A stretch of DNA of 64,000 bases. It comes from Simmondsia chinensis (lineage: Eukaryota > Streptophyta > Magnoliopsida > Caryophyllales > Simmondsiaceae). Below, one piece after another: positions 1 through 10,920 of this stretch. The DNA lies in contig JAGTTD010000010.1 in assembly GCA_018398585.1 (NCBI GenBank), positions 6,341,501 through 6,405,500 on the forward strand. The letters are read 5' to 3'. The position numbers and the translations under genes are program-made. Below the pieces are notes generated by a model. It was given only the letters and a program-made list of their open reading frames with translations. It made no database searches and was not told the origin of the DNA. Position 1 is the first letter of the stretch. Each line of letters starts with the position of its first letter.

Positions 1-312
1 TGGATAATATTTCACCGCATTCCATCAAGGTTATTTATACATTGTTGGAATCATGTGTTATGTCTGTATTTTTTTTTGAAAATTCATTGTATTCTAGGAT
101 GTATTGTCAAAATGATGTGCCATGTTTGTATCTTTTTGGGTAAAATTCATCATATTCTAATAGAACCTTAAGATACCCCATTGTGTATTTTGAAAGCTTT
201 AGGGTACCTGCATGATAAAAGACCAAATCTCAGGGTATCTAATTGGTGCATGTCCTTTAAATTATTTTTATTCCCATACTTGATCTTATTGAAATTGTGG
301 TTCTTGGAACAG

Positions 313-3300
313 ATAAGCCACAAGATCAATAAATTATCTTTTGGAGATGATTATCCTGGACTCGTAAATCCGCTTGATAGGTAATTGGTTTCTTATTTTT
401 GACTTATTTTACTAGTATTACTCTATTTGCCTCATTAATGAAATCTTTCTATGTTTCCATTCTCCTGAACTGCCTCATTGACGTGCCCATTATTTCTTTT
501 TGTCTACTTAATTTCAAAAAAAGCTGCAGTATTTTATCAAATGTCTTGATGTTCGTTTGTTTCATATTTGTAAAACCCCGTTGGGATAAAAGATATAAAA
601 TAACATGAAAAAGTTAATGAGAAAAGCAGCAGAAGTAGTAGACAAGATTTATATGGTTCGGAAAGTTGTGCTTGAGCTTACAAGAGTTGTGGAGATTTTT
701 ACTATTTCATAACAGAGTGCGGGAGACGAATCACATTTGCTTACACAATCTTGCTTTTTTGTGGCCACACACTAAACCCAGTGCTCTGAAATAACTCAGA
801 AGAAAACTGGGCTTCTGCTCCATAGATATGGCTTATTTGAGAATAAATTAGGCTCCACATATTAGCCCAACATTATGAAAAGAGGGGTAAAAAGGTAAGG
901 GTAAGGAGGGGTAACGAGGAAAGGGTAAAGAGCGTTAAAGAGGGGGAAGGTAAAAGATCATCCTATCCTTATTTGGATATGTTTAATAAAGAGGAGTAAT
1001 GGTAAAGGGGCATAAATAAGGTACCCTTATTTGACAATTAGGTAAAGGGGTAAGTGTAAAGAGAGTTATAGTCAAAATAGCGACAATTATCCAAAACAAT
1101 TTAAAAACATTACCATCCCCCTATACCCCCCAAATTGGAGGGTAAAGAAAACCCTCGTTACCCAGTTACCGAAGTGGGGGTTAAAGGGGAAAAGTTTCCT
1201 ATGGCATCTTCTGATTGATCCATTGAGCTTACTGGTTTTGTGGAAGCGTATCCATACTTCTCTGGGCCAGATGATTTGCAGGTAGTTTTGGGCAGATAAT
1301 ATGTTAGCATTCTGATTTTACCTTTCTATTCTTCAGAGTACAGTGGGTGCAAGATATACCAAATGGAATGTACCAGTATTTTATCAAGGTTTGTCTTCAC
1401 TTCCTCTCCTGTTATTCGTTCAAGAATTTCGTCTTAGTGTGATTTTTCCTTTAGCTTTGAAAATACTGGCATTAATGGAATCTTGAGATGGGTAGTGGAG
1501 ATTTGAACATATGACTTATTATAGGGTGTCAACCTCAATTGTGTTTTACCACTAAACTTACTTCCAAAAGCTTTGTAGAACATCAACTTCCAACTCTATT
1601 TTGATAAGAAAGGAAACTAATATCCAAGTTTTCAACATAATTATTGGATGGTGTTATTGCCAGAGTGAAAAAATGTTATTATCAGAGCAATGATGTGACC
1701 ACAAAATTTCACAGTCACTTGACATTAAGAATTTTGTCCTTGCAATTTCATAATTTTTATCTGAAGAGGATGTTTGGGTTGAGAGATGTTCCGTACTGAA
1801 AAAGCAAGGCAGCAAAGAACTCTTTATTACCCATGTGGATTACTCCACGAAATGGAACTGCCCTTAGGGCTTTCTCTTTCTAGTCTCTTCCTTAACATTG
1901 CAAACTATGTACATGAGAAAAAGGTAAATGATGATACAAATGTTGATCTAGGATTAAATCACATAATATATCCATCACACTTTTCTTTTGCGCATATCTT
2001 TTATATCTGCATTTTATTACTGTTCCTTTCACTAGTTGGCGTGTCTTTGCTGGAATTTTTATGTAACTGTTATTGCCTTGGACACAGATGGCATGTACTG
2101 ATGGTAAGGGAGATGTGTTTTGAGTTGGTTTGGGCATTGTGAGGTGGAGACCTATGGATATTTGTGTGAGAAGGGTTGAGTTAGTGGGAGCTAACCATGT
2201 GAAGAATGTGAGAAAGAGACCTGAAAAGATATGGTATGGTTGAAGAAAGACCATATTTCATTAGAGCTTAAAGAAGAAATTGATTCATGATTGAGTGCAA
2301 CGACATACTTCTATCCATTAGAGCTTAAAGAAGAAATTGTTGTTGTTGTTGTAATGGAACCGAAGTAGTTTAGTCTTATAATGTCTGCACTTTCATACAT
2401 GAATGAGTTGCATCTTTTTATTTCTCCTTCCCTTCCGGTGAACTCTTGTTTTGTTTTTTGTTTCCATATATTGAAAATATTCAGAACGAAACTTAGGTTT
2501 GCTATGTATTTTCCAGGTTGTTCCGACAATTTACTCTGATGTGAAGGGTCGCATTATCCAATCAAATCAGGTATTTAAGATATGTAATGGGTTTGGTTTC
2601 TCTTGCCATTGATTTTTCCAGTATTAAAAAGACATTATGTTTGAGAAGATGAATAGGAAACGTTGATGGAAAAACTCAACGGGAGGCAACTAATCGGATG
2701 AGCAATTTAAAATTAATTTGACAACATATTATAGCTAGCTTAAATATAAACTTTTTGACAGTGATTCCATGATTAAAAAGTTATCAAAATGCAAGATACA
2801 TAATTAGAATTATTCATTCTCTAATAGATTTTTAGATAGTTGATCATATTCCATTCAAATGATTTTGTCAATTCTTGATTAATTACAAATTTGTATTTCT
2901 TAATGAAGTTACAATAATTTTTATTTCTTTTTATTTGCTTCCATCATTTTCTACAAACACAAGGGAGAAATGAAAGGCTAAATTAGTAGCGCATTTAACA
3001 TACCTGTTTCTTTCTCTCAAAATAACCTCCTTTTCTCTTTTTCTTTATTCTTATCATACTCTTGTTCCAATTGAAAACTGTAAGTCACTTCTTTAGCCTT
3101 GATAATTTGTTCAAGTGGAAGTATTAGATTTTGAAAATTGCTTTATCTACACAATTCTGTACACGATACATGTAGTATAACTTCATTGAGTGACAAAAAG
3201 TATAATAATTATTCTTGAAAATTAAATGATTTCATGTGTACAGGAAAATAAAGTTTGTGCTTTGTTTTCATTGATAGCATTAACATATTTTTGTTTGGGC

Positions 3301-6300
3301 AACAGGGTATTTATTAGTATAATTCTTATAAATATACAACATAACTAGATATTTCAGTCCATGGGGCTCTACCGCTAAGAAAGAAACAATATTTATTATG
3401 TACAAAAAAAGAGCAACATGTTTTCGAACAAGAGAAAGAAGGGCCAATATGTTATAGGAAAAAGAACAAGAAGGGTATTGGTTTCAGTGTAAGTGATTGG
3501 AGCGATAATGTGGCAACCGGGAAAGTGATGTGGCAACTAGAAAGATGTTGTGGCAGATGTGGCAATTGGAGACAAAGTCAATGCCTTTCTTATTCTTTTT
3601 CCGAAATATGTTGTCCTTCATGTTCGTTTTTCAAAATCTTTTGCCCTTCTTGTGTGTATAGTAGACCTTACCCTTCTTAATCTTCTTTTCAGATATAATT
3701 TCCTTTTAGGTATTGTTGCCTTAATTTTCCTGTCCCCGCTCATTCACATGAACTGCTGTTGTGCAGTTTTCTGTGACGGAGCATTTTAGGAGGTCTGAAC
3801 CAGGCCTTTATCTGACTATTCATGGAGTTTTCTTCTTTTATGATCTTTCTCCCATAAAGGTGTGTTCTTTTTTAATCCTTCCAACTTTAGAATTTAACGC
3901 ATGGCTTGTCCTCTTAGGCTCGGTTTGGCACCAGGAATTGAAGCCTGGAATTGAATTGAGGGGTCCATTGCTCCAATTACTACCTTTCGTTTTTTAGGGT
4001 TGGGGGCCTGCAGACACTGCCTCCCTTTAGGGTAGCTGCTTAAAGGGGTAAGGCTGTGTACATCTTACCTTTCCTTAGACCCTATCAGGCGGGAGCCCTT
4101 TGGGCACTGGGTTTGTTGTTGTTGTTGTATTATTATTGCTTCAATTTTTGTTACTTGGTTGTCCTGTTAGAACTGGAATCATAATTCCAAAACCAGTTAT
4201 ATGGAATTGAGTTATAACAAAAAATTCTGCATTTCCACTCTTTATGGTAGAGTTAAAAATTTTCAATTCCTCATAACTCCACTGACCCAAAACTCAAAAT
4301 AACCCAACCGAATTCACTCAAGACAGTCTAGGGTATCTGTTGGCTGGTTGGCAAGTCTTATAGATCGTACTTACCATTTGTTTGCTGGTTGCAGGTGACC
4401 TTCATTGACGAGCACATGTCCTTTTTGCACTTCTTGACCAATATTTGTGCTATAGTTGGCGGTACGATTGTTTCCCTTCTTACTCCACCCGTCTTCTTAT
4501 GTCTTCCACCCCTACCTCCCTAGGAGGTGTAATAATGAGCTGATCTGAGCTTGAGCTCATCAAGCGCAGCTCAATGCTTGGCTTGTGCCGAGCGTGGTTG
4601 AGCTTGAATCTGCATCAATGAGCTTTTCCTAGCTAGCTTGTCTTGGCTTGAGATCAAAAGGAGCTGAGGTTTTTGAGCTAAAGAACGAGCCAACTCTCTA
4701 GGACTCTTAACTAATAGTATAATACCAATTGACAGTGAGAGGGGTGTGCTTGCTTGATGACATTGAGAGGTTTGAGGGTCCTTTTGATTCAAGTAAATAG
4801 TTCAATAGATTTTTACGGAATTCTCAGTGGGGAAGATAGGTGTTGTGTAACTTTTGTAGTTGGATTTAGTAATATGTATACTTTGACAGGTTTCTTAATC
4901 AGTGAGAATCCCAAAATGTTTCTGGGATTCAGTACCATAGAATCAAATAGAAGTTGTTACGCAGCATAACGACTATCATTAGAGCTGGCCTATATGCGAT
5001 TAGCTATTATGTGATGGCTATTTCTGTGACAATCTTTATAACACGTGTTGTATTTTAATTTGCTAAACCATATCTATAAATGTATTTTCATTTTTAGAAC
5101 TATCAATATTTACATCTTATCCTCCCCAGATCTTGCCTTAGCGGAAGCCTTTTTGAGGCATTGGGGTGTTATCATTGTTGTATTGATTATACGGAAGCTG
5201 TTTTTCGAACTTCTGTGAACATAATATTTTAAAGTAACTTACATTCTCTTAAACAACCAATATAATTAGGGGTATAAACGAACCAAAAGTTTGATAAACT
5301 ACTCTTGCTCGAAATTTATTAAGGCTCGTTCGAGTTCATTAGTAGCGCTTGATACCTTATCGAGCCAAATTCGAACATGGGGATGCCCGGCACGAGAACG
5401 TTGTTGAATAGTTCAAATGCACTCATTAAAACTCGTTAAGGGCTCGTTAATAGTCAATATTGGCTCAAAACTGTTTCGATAATGGCTAAATAGTGAGCTC
5501 AACTTGGTAGCAAGCTTGACTTGGTTGTGAGCTTGATTTGGCTCAATAACAAGTTCATCTTGGCTTTGCGCTGAGGCGAGTATCAAACACATTGATCCAA
5601 GCTTGAACAAAGGTGCAAAAACTCGATAAGAACTTGGCTCGAATTCAAGTTCGATAAAGCTTATAGAACTCGAGTTTGAACAAGGGGCCACTCAACTTGA
5701 CTCGGTTTGTTACACCCCCAGATATGATGGCCTCAACCCATGATGTAAAGCCCATGGGATCGTGATTGGAACAACAACAAACCTAGTGCCACAAGGGCTC
5801 CCGCTCGAGCAGGGTATTTTGTTTTTTTTTTTTTTTTTTTGGGGGGGGGGGGGGGGTGAGACGTACGCAGGCTTACCCTTCAGGTGGCTACCCTAATGGG
5901 AGGCTGTGTCCACGGACCCCTAACCTAAAACACAAAAAACAAACAAAATCATAGAGCAAAAACAACGCAATAAGCAGGAAAAAAAAAAAAAAAAAAAACA
6001 AAAACCAGCCACAAAAGAGCAACAATATCATATGCAAGCAAGCAAGCAACAATACTAATCAACAATATCAAACATGTAAACCTTGGGGCACTATGAACTA
6101 GTTTCGTTGTTCTCCTCTGTCCTAAATCACTACGTCGGCTACACCCATTTGAACCCGGCACATAGCTCTATCGAAGGCCATCTTCTTATATAGGTTCAGT
6201 TGGCTGATGCCATTTCTGATTGTCTCCATTCAGCTTTTCTTTGGCCTGCCTCTACCTCTCCTCCTGTGCATAATGCGAAGTTGTTTGGATCTCCTGACAG

Positions 6301-7669
6301 GGGCAGTGTTTGGTCTCCTACCATGTCTAAACCATCTCAGACGTTACTTCCTCAACTTATCCTCAATTGGGGCAATACCTAGTTTTCTTCTTATACCATC
6401 ATTTTTGATTTTGTCCTTGTGTGTCCACACATCCATATCAACGTCCTCATCTCCACAACCTTCCACTCCTGTTTATGTTGTTGTTTAACTGGCCAACATT
6501 CTGTACCGTATGACATAGCCGGTCTCACTACTGTCTTGTAGTATTTTCCCTTCAACTTTGGCTGGAATTTTCTGTTGCCAAGTACCGCAGAAGCTGGTCT
6601 TTAATGACTTGCTGTTCAAATTTGCAGATAGAGGTGTCATGCACAAGCCCTGTAACCAATTCTTTTCACTTTTAACCAACTAGAATTTTAGAGTAAACTA
6701 TAGAAAATCCCTTTACATTTCACTCAAAAACAAAAAAACCTTCATCACCCTTTAGAAACCCCTTTCAACTTCCCTCCAATCCAAGAGTTAAGGTGCTAAT
6801 TTATTTCTCGATTGTCTCACACTTCTAAAATAATAGTTTGAAGTGATTAATTTTCTTGAGAGGGCTTTATGATTTTTAGTTGAAATCAAGTAATATAAAT
6901 TTTCTTAAGAGGGCTTTATGATTTTTAGTTGAAATCAAGTAATATCTTAAAGTTTATTATTGTATTCCATTTGATTTAATTTGAGAAATCAAATAAAAAA
7001 TTTGCTTTAAGATGTGAGTAGTAACATAAAAAATAGTAAGTATTTAGCATTGGTTCAAAGATAAATGAAGAAATATTTACATAAACACCATGCATGAATT
7101 TAGAGAGGAAAAACCCCATGCCTTTTTTTTACAAATTATAGAAGTTCCTCGTAGAATATATTGATTGAATTATCCGCACTCTATAGGGTAAGGCTGTGTA
7201 CATTTCAACCCCCCCCCCCCCCCCCCCCTCAAAAAAAAAAAAAAAACAAAAAAGAAGCCCTGCCTTAGTGGGAGCCTTTTAAGCACTGAGTTTGTTGTTG
7301 TATCCGCACTTAGAAGGGTAAAATAGTCGTAAAGATAAAATTAAGAGCATAAGTATGGATAGCGTTCTAAAAGACAAGGAAGCGAATGTTTGATTTTGTC
7401 TGTAAGCAGGGTTTTCGGTTTTGAGTCAAAACTCAAATATAGTTTTCATAATTTACGCTATATTTTATTTTTTTTGATAATTAGCGACAAACACGCAATA
7501 CAAAACAGGCACCTCGTACGCTATATCTTATCACATTCTCTTTGTCTACTAAATTATATGCGTCCTTTCTTCTGCAGGTATTTTTGCAGTGGCAGGGATA
7601 ATGGACAGTTTCTTTTACCATGGACAAAGGGCACTGAAAAAGAAGACCTCCATTGGAAAATTCAGCTAA
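313..7669 (+). CDS. ERGIC3: ERGIC3/ERV46-type ER-Golgi cargo receptor, 3' part of the gene (six exons)
   Basis: Exons read at 313-380, 1337-1388, 2517-2570, 3767-3859, 4395-4461 and 7578-7669, all with AG/GT borders and compatible phases, ending in TAA. They encode the last 141 residues of a protein usually about 385 aa long; the 5' exons lie left of the window. Recognisable blocks in order are HKINKLSFGDDYPGLVNPLD, VQWVQDIPNGMYQYFIK, VVPTIYSDVKGR, FSVTEHFR with the luminal GVFFFYDLSPIK, VTFIDEHMSFLHFLTNICAI (start of the second membrane segment), and the tail GQRALKKKTSIGKFS. By family knowledge, ERV46/ERGIC3 with ERV41 cycles in COPII/COPI vesicles as a cargo receptor. The last intron (4462-7577) is swollen by a hAT-like MITE and a reverse RTE LINE. 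No reading-frame damage is seen in these exons. The family assignment is confident; exact splice sites are inferred by eye. Confidence 0.9.
595..870. repeat. possible LTR-like block in ERGIC3 intron
   Basis: The stretch contains a 'tatatggttcgg' motif similar to the 'acgtggttcgg' signature found in two other LTR-like blocks of this window (near 36.0 and 44.0 kb). No LTR ends or duplicated target were found, so this is only a suspected relic. Confidence 0.25.
878..1195 (+). other. purine-rich GGGGTAA-type degenerate repeat
   Basis: The + strand is strongly purine-biased, with many imperfect iterations of 'gggtaa', 'aggggtaa' and 'gggtaaag'; towards 1120-1200 the complementary 'ttaccc' form appears, giving weak inverted symmetry. 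It lies in the second intron seen in the ERGIC3 gene. It is not the plant telomere repeat (TTTAGGG). It may be a decayed fold-back element. Confidence 0.4.
1480..1600 (-). repeat. tRNA-derived SINE-like unit (degenerate)
   Basis: On the minus strand a box-A-like 'tagtggtaaaac' (about 1544-1560) is followed by a box-B-like 'gttcaaatctcc' (1497-1508) at tRNA-like spacing. No tRNA cloverleaf and no clear tail or duplication were found. Confidence 0.35.
2091..2350 (+). mobile_element. RTE-type LINE fragment (C-terminal RT region)
   Basis: Broken translation of 2095-2250 resembles the basic region after the reverse transcriptase of RTE-clade LINEs ('..LRWFGH..RRP.D..VRRVELV..': here VGLGIVRWRPMDICVRRVEL with shifts). 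A 24-bp direct repeat (starting at 2258 and at 2317) flanks about 35 bp and is followed by a (TTG)n run at 2338-2352. This points to an old RTE copy, of a subfamily different from the 41-43 kb copy. Confidence 0.5.
3917..4325. repeat. AT-rich repeat hosting an RTE-tail insertion
   Basis: Text such as 'ggctcggtttggcaccaggaattg' and many 'ggaattg/caattcc' words recur in a larger unit at about 9955-10920. This suggests one dispersed non-autonomous DNA element family rich in 'aattcca'. Ends are not resolved. The RTE tail at 3979-4134 sits inside it. Confidence 0.35.
3979..4134 (+). mobile_element. 5'-truncated RTE tail copy with TSD
   Basis: This is a 156-bp insert containing the family core: 'gggttgggggcc', a 'cctcccttta' block, 'aaggctgtgtacat', 'gcgggagccctttgggcactggg', then (TTG)n. 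It is bracketed by near-identical 12-mers (attgctccaatt at 3967-3978; attgcttcaatt at 4135-4146, one mismatch), read as the target-site duplication. It sits in an ERGIC3 intron just upstream of the exon at 4395. Confidence 0.8.
4519..4770. repeat. GAGCTTGAGC-rich degenerate hAT-like MITE
   Basis: It begins near 'taggaggtgtaataatgagc' and is rich in 'gagcttgagct' and 'agcttg' words, like the clearer elements at 5267-5720 and 12151-12749. The second terminus was not identified. It lies at the start of the last ERGIC3 intron. Confidence 0.4.
5111..5182 (+). repeat. short RTE tail remnant
   Basis: The sequence 'cttatcctccccagatcttgccttagcggaagcctttttgaggcattggg' matches the distal part of the RTE/SINE tail and is followed by a decayed TTG run. 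No duplication was identified. Confidence 0.6.
5267..5720. mobile_element. hAT-like MITE rich in GAGCTCG words
   Basis: The left end 'taggggtataaacga' and right end 'gtttgttacaccccca' are imperfect inverted repeats. The interior is filled with 'ctcgttcgag', 'gagcttg' and 'gctcgata' words. Plant hAT-derived MITEs commonly show TAGGGGTGTAAA...TTTACACCCCTA ends. The 8-bp flanks (aatataat / gatatgat) match only partly. Confidence 0.6.
5773..6640 (-). mobile_element. RTE-clade LINE, 5'-truncated, antisense in ERGIC3 intron
   Basis: Read on the minus strand from about 6640, broken frames give the C-terminal RTE region (NRKFQPKLKGKYYKTVVRPA-like, then WPVKQQHKQEWKV.EMR, WMCGHTR, RRGRGRPKKS-like), closely parallel to 42450-42850. 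It then runs through a 3' UTR to the shared tail and (TTG)n at 5773-5785. Stops and shifts interrupt the frame. Long poly-A/T and poly-G runs (5841-5856) sit inside the tail. Its antisense placement should not disturb splicing unless cryptic sites are used. Confidence 0.75.
6850..6945. repeat. two-copy tandem duplication, about 50 bp unit
   Basis: The word 'gagggctttatgatttttag' and its flanks occur twice in direct tandem (about 6850-6899 and 6900-6945) with only a base or two of difference. This indicates a recent local duplication within the last ERGIC3 intron. Confidence 0.85.
7181..7300 (+). mobile_element. 120-bp RTE tail insertion with perfect TSD
   Basis: The body carries 'agggtaaggctgtgtacat', a long C run then A run, 'tgccttagtgggagcctttt' and a terminal (TTG)n. 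It is bracketed by perfect tatccgcact at 7171-7180 and 7301-7310. It is a complete, extremely 5'-truncated retroposition event inside the last ERGIC3 intron, about 270 bp upstream of the terminal exon. Confidence 0.85.
7468..7516 (-). mobile_element. 49-nt L1-type retroposon stub with TSD
   Basis: On + it begins with T8 followed by 'gataattagcgaca'; read on minus it ends '..ctaattatc' plus poly(A), the same terminus as the L1-like LINE ending at 26881. Flanks are tacgctatatttta (7454-7467) and tacgctatatctta (7517-7530), 13 of 14 identical. Confidence 0.7.
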
Positions 7670-8132
7670 CTTTGCACAGGAAAGCTCATAGTGGATGAAC
7701 ACGACATTTTTTACAACGCTGTGATTTTCCGTTCACGTTCTTGGGTTATTTGGTACATCTAACCGTTCCCAAACCCTACTTTGGTGAGAGCCTTATACAC
7801 TGGGTTTCTTTGCTTATTGGTTATTTGGTATCTAACTATCTCGCTACTCCTCTTTGATGAGCACCTTATTCACTGAGCCGCTTATTTTCAGGCTATTCAG
7901 AGAACGGGTCATCGAGTAGGCACGTAACAAGTTTCCTCACTGTTTTTCCCCATCTCTGTGTGATATTTGCCATTGGAAAGATGTTTTATGTATGTAATTT
8001 AAATATTTATCAGAGTATTAATATGCTGGCCGAAAATGAGTGGATTAAAAAGATAACATTGAGTATTCTATGAATAAATAATTCTTTGTTATATGTATAG
8101 GATACTCAAACTGAGTGCCATTCGAATGTATA
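7670..8132 (+). other. 3' flank of the ERGIC3 gene
   Basis: This holds the probable 3' UTR and downstream sequence. Words such as 'gagagccttatacactgggttt' and 'gagcaccttattcactga' look like two very decayed RTE tails. No gene is seen. Confidence 0.4.
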
Positions 8133-8265
8133 AAGGTGTTGGTATAGTGATTCGTTTCTCAACCTTCCAAACAAGAGGTCTCGGGTTCAAAGTTTAGCAC
8201 TCCCCTCTCCAATTGTTGGTATCCTTCTTCAATGCTAAAAATAAAATGTTAGTAGCTCCCGTTTA
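8133..8265 (+). repeat. tRNA-derived SINE-like unit
   Basis: A box-A-like 'ggtatagtgattcg' (8141-8154) and box-B-like 'gggttcaaag' (8183-8192) stand at the spacing expected of a tRNA-derived Pol III promoter, within 'ggtgttggtatagtg..'. It is similar in layout to units near 9500 and 17700. Confidence 0.5.
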
Positions 8266-8414
8266 TGGTCTCGGTTGTCTGTGGGAATCCTTAGAGTTCA
8301 TATTTATGGTTGATTTGCGTTGAATATTGTTTAGAAAGGTGGCATGCTAAGTGATAATACTGTATCGTGGCCATTGAGTTTCTTTGTTAGGATTCGGATG
8401 TATGAAATTTAACA

Positions 8415-8426
8415 TGGTATTAGAGC
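8415..8426 (+). other. copia primer-binding-site-like sequence
   Basis: The sequence tggtattagagc differs by one base from TGGTATCAGAGC, the initiator-Met tRNA primer site usual in plant Ty1/copia elements. It is preceded by 'tttaaca', a plausible LTR end. No coding remnant follows, so this is a fragment. Confidence 0.5.
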
Positions 8427-8893
8427 TTAGTGTGCATTCTGTTTGTCAGTTGTGGTATGCCCTTTCTCTCCCTTACTTCTCTCTCTCATTTTGAGTAGAT
8501 TCTAGAATAGTCGATTTACTAAGATCTGTAATGTCTTATGATAGATATGTTAAGGCGCTAAACATTGAAAATCCATTGAGATCCGACTCGATTTTGAAAA
8601 TGAGTGCAGATCTGTTTTTACTTTGTTTATTCGGTGAGGATGCCATACTTTTAGGGTGTTTCTTTCGAGTTCTAGGGCCTGTTTTGGTCAAATTGCAAAA
8701 TAACAGTTTTTGCTAGAAGCACTTTTGCATAAACATTTTTGTAAAAGGTGGTAAACATTCTTGCCATTTAGCACGAGATTGAGTCTCGCTTATTGTTTCA
8801 CCACCAAGGCATCTTGAAATTAAAGTAGAAAAATAACTTTTACGTTTAATTAAATATATTTTTCTTTCTATGCTAAACATCTTAAAATCTAAA

Positions 8894-8973
8894 AGTATTA
8901 TAATCTCATTTCTTGTGATGAACCTGGGTGTGCCGGTTACTCAACCACTCACAAGAAATGAGATTATAGTACT
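8894..8973. repeat. near-perfect 25-bp inverted repeat (hairpin)
   Basis: Arms at 8894-8918 and 8949-8973 are reverse complements with one mismatch, separated by a 30-nt loop. The arms contain 'taatctcatttcttgtga' and its complement. No transposon ends surround it. Confidence 0.9.
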
Positions 8974-8979
8974 TGGCAT

Positions 8980-9395
8980 AGGGATGTACATTAGCTTAGC
9001 CTCGAGCTTGGCATTCTACTCATTTCAAATCTCATTGAGTCCTTTGATCCAAAAAAAAAATAAAATCATTGAGTCTGAAGACTTTGATATGAGCTTGACT
9101 TGCGGAGCTTTAAGCAAATACTAACCATTGAGACCTGAGTTTACCTTGTTGTTGCTCACATAAGCTCGTATTGGACATTAATCAAGGCTCGAAGTAGGTG
9201 CGTGCAAGTTCATAAGTTTTTCCATATTGACCGTTTTAGGCTCATTTAAACTCACAAGGCATAGGTTGACTCGCTTAGCTAAAGGAGATGGCTTTGTTTC
9301 AGCTTGAACTTTAAACTAGTACAAAACTTATGAGCTTCTTTTTTATTGCCTTTTAGGAACTAGTTGGTAAATTGGTTTGGCTCATTTACAGTTCT
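8980..9395. repeat. GAGCTTG-rich hAT-like MITE remnant
   Basis: It starts 'agggatgtacattagcttagcc' and ends near 'ggctcatttacagttctaat', with repeated 'gagctt', 'ctcgag' and 'ggctcg' words like the other members of this family. It is interrupted by a 24-nt retroposon stub at 9042-9065. Confidence 0.45.
9042..9065 (+). mobile_element. 24-nt poly(A) retroposon stub with TSD
   Basis: The insert ctttgatcc followed by A10 and 'taaaa' is flanked by perfect tcattgagtc at 9032-9041 and 9066-9075. The poly(A) end on + indicates L1-type retroposition truncated almost to the tail. Confidence 0.6.
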
Positions 9396-9489
9396 AATTA
9401 TGATTATACCAACAATGTTCGTGTGAGTTGATCGCTTGAGATCTTCCGTCTCATAACAATAGTTAAGTTGTGTTTCGTTAAGAGAGTTA

Positions 9490-9610
9490 TTAGAGTTGGT
9501 ATAATGGTAAAGCTATCCACCCTTAAGCGAGAGGGATTTTGGATTCAAAGTTCCTTGCCTCAATCCTTTGTTGTAATTCTTACCAATCTCTCTCTCTCTT
9601 TCTATCCCAG
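9490..9610 (+). repeat. tRNA-derived SINE-like unit
   Basis: A box-A-like 'ggtataatggtaaagc' (9498-9513) and box-B-like 'ggattcaaagttcc' (9541-9554) are followed by a pyrimidine-rich stretch. It could be a decayed tRNA-like pseudogene; no acceptor-stem pairing is evident. Confidence 0.5.
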
Positions 9611-9954
9611 TTGTTATCTGATTCATTATTTGGTCTTTGATTTGGACTATCAATTATTGGCTTTCTGTAAGTGAAAAATATTACCTTCGATCAAACTGAA
9701 AATTTGGTCTAAGATTGGCATGAGATGTTATCGTTTATTTCAGTTTCATTGTACGTTTTGACTTTTTTAACTCTTTCATATCTATACTCGTATGTATTTC
9801 TATGTCTTATAATTGGGTTAAGAAATTCAAATTAGATTGTATAAGTAGCTCTGATCCAAGGTTTGATGTTTAAATCGGGCTGATAAAAAATAAAGGTCCA
9901 TACCATAAGGGACGCTGGGCTACAATCCTGTGCCTTTGGGATCATATACCTCTA

Positions 9955-10920
9955 CTCCGCCATAAAATTCCGCTTCGAAATGAATTGGAGCTTGGAATTG
10001 GGGTTGAGAGTGGAATTTGGGCCCAAAATTTTAATTTTGTTGTTTGGTTTACCTGTTGGAATTAAAATTATAATTTCACTGCCCAATTCTGTGAAATTGA
10101 ATTTTAATTGAAAATTATACTTTCCAGTTACTTGGGGTGGGGGTAAGGAATTGCAATTTTATAGTAATTTTATTGACCTGAAATCCAAAATGGCCCCACT
10201 TGATTAATCCAAACCCAAGATGTCTAAAGATTTAGACATAGCCTAAAATTTGATCCAAACCTCGAAATCACTATAGCTCAAAGTCTAAAGTCCAAAACTC
10301 GAGATGATTCAAATCCAGAAAATGAAACTATTCAACTTGAATGTAATGTAAATAAGATGAGTCGAAATGGAAATAACCCCACCAAATTGACCAAAAACTT
10401 AATATGACACAAACCCAAAATGACCCGATCCATCTCAAACTCAGTTTAAGATGACTCGAAATTTGAAATGATACAAATTGTTTGTCCAAAATAAGATGAC
10501 TCAAGCTTGAAATTGCCTAAATCAACCAACTTGATAAATTCGAACCTGAATCCAAAAAAGACCTAACCTCATTAACTGAAATTGCGAGGTAACTTGGACA
10601 CTAAATAACCTGATGCGATACTTGACCCGATTTGACTCGAAACTCGAACTAAAAGTGAATCGCTCAACCATAATAACTCAAATGCTATGTGAACTTCTCC
10701 GACCAAATCCCGACCATAGTCGATATAAAACTTGAAATATTCCAATTTGATTGACTGAAAATCCTTGATGATTTGAATCATTAAATAATATAATTCCAAC
10801 CTCTAATTCCTTTGGTGAACCAAGCAATGGAATTTCGATTCCATTAGGATCCTAATTCCACTAGAATTTTTGGCATTGCATATCACAGACCAATTCCAAT
10901 TTCGCCAAGTAGAGCCGTAT
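9955..10920. repeat. AT-rich dispersed repeat (aattcca family)
   Basis: The ends carry 'ttggaattggggttgag' and, inverted, 'ccaattccaatttcgccaagtagagcc', related to the copy at 3917-4325. The centre (10180-10700) is a monotone run of words such as 'aaaatgac', 'ccaaaactcgagatgactc' and 'cttgaa', as if grown from imperfect tandem repeats. No gene lies in it. Confidence 0.4.

Noticed and set aside
878..1195. Interstitial telomere repeat
   Set aside because: The repeated word is GGGGTAA/GGGTAAAG with variable spacing, not TTTAGGG, and it is interrupted throughout.
9490..9610. A functional tRNA gene
   Set aside because: Box A- and B-like words are present but no acceptor, D or anticodon stems can be paired, so only a tRNA-derived repeat is claimed.
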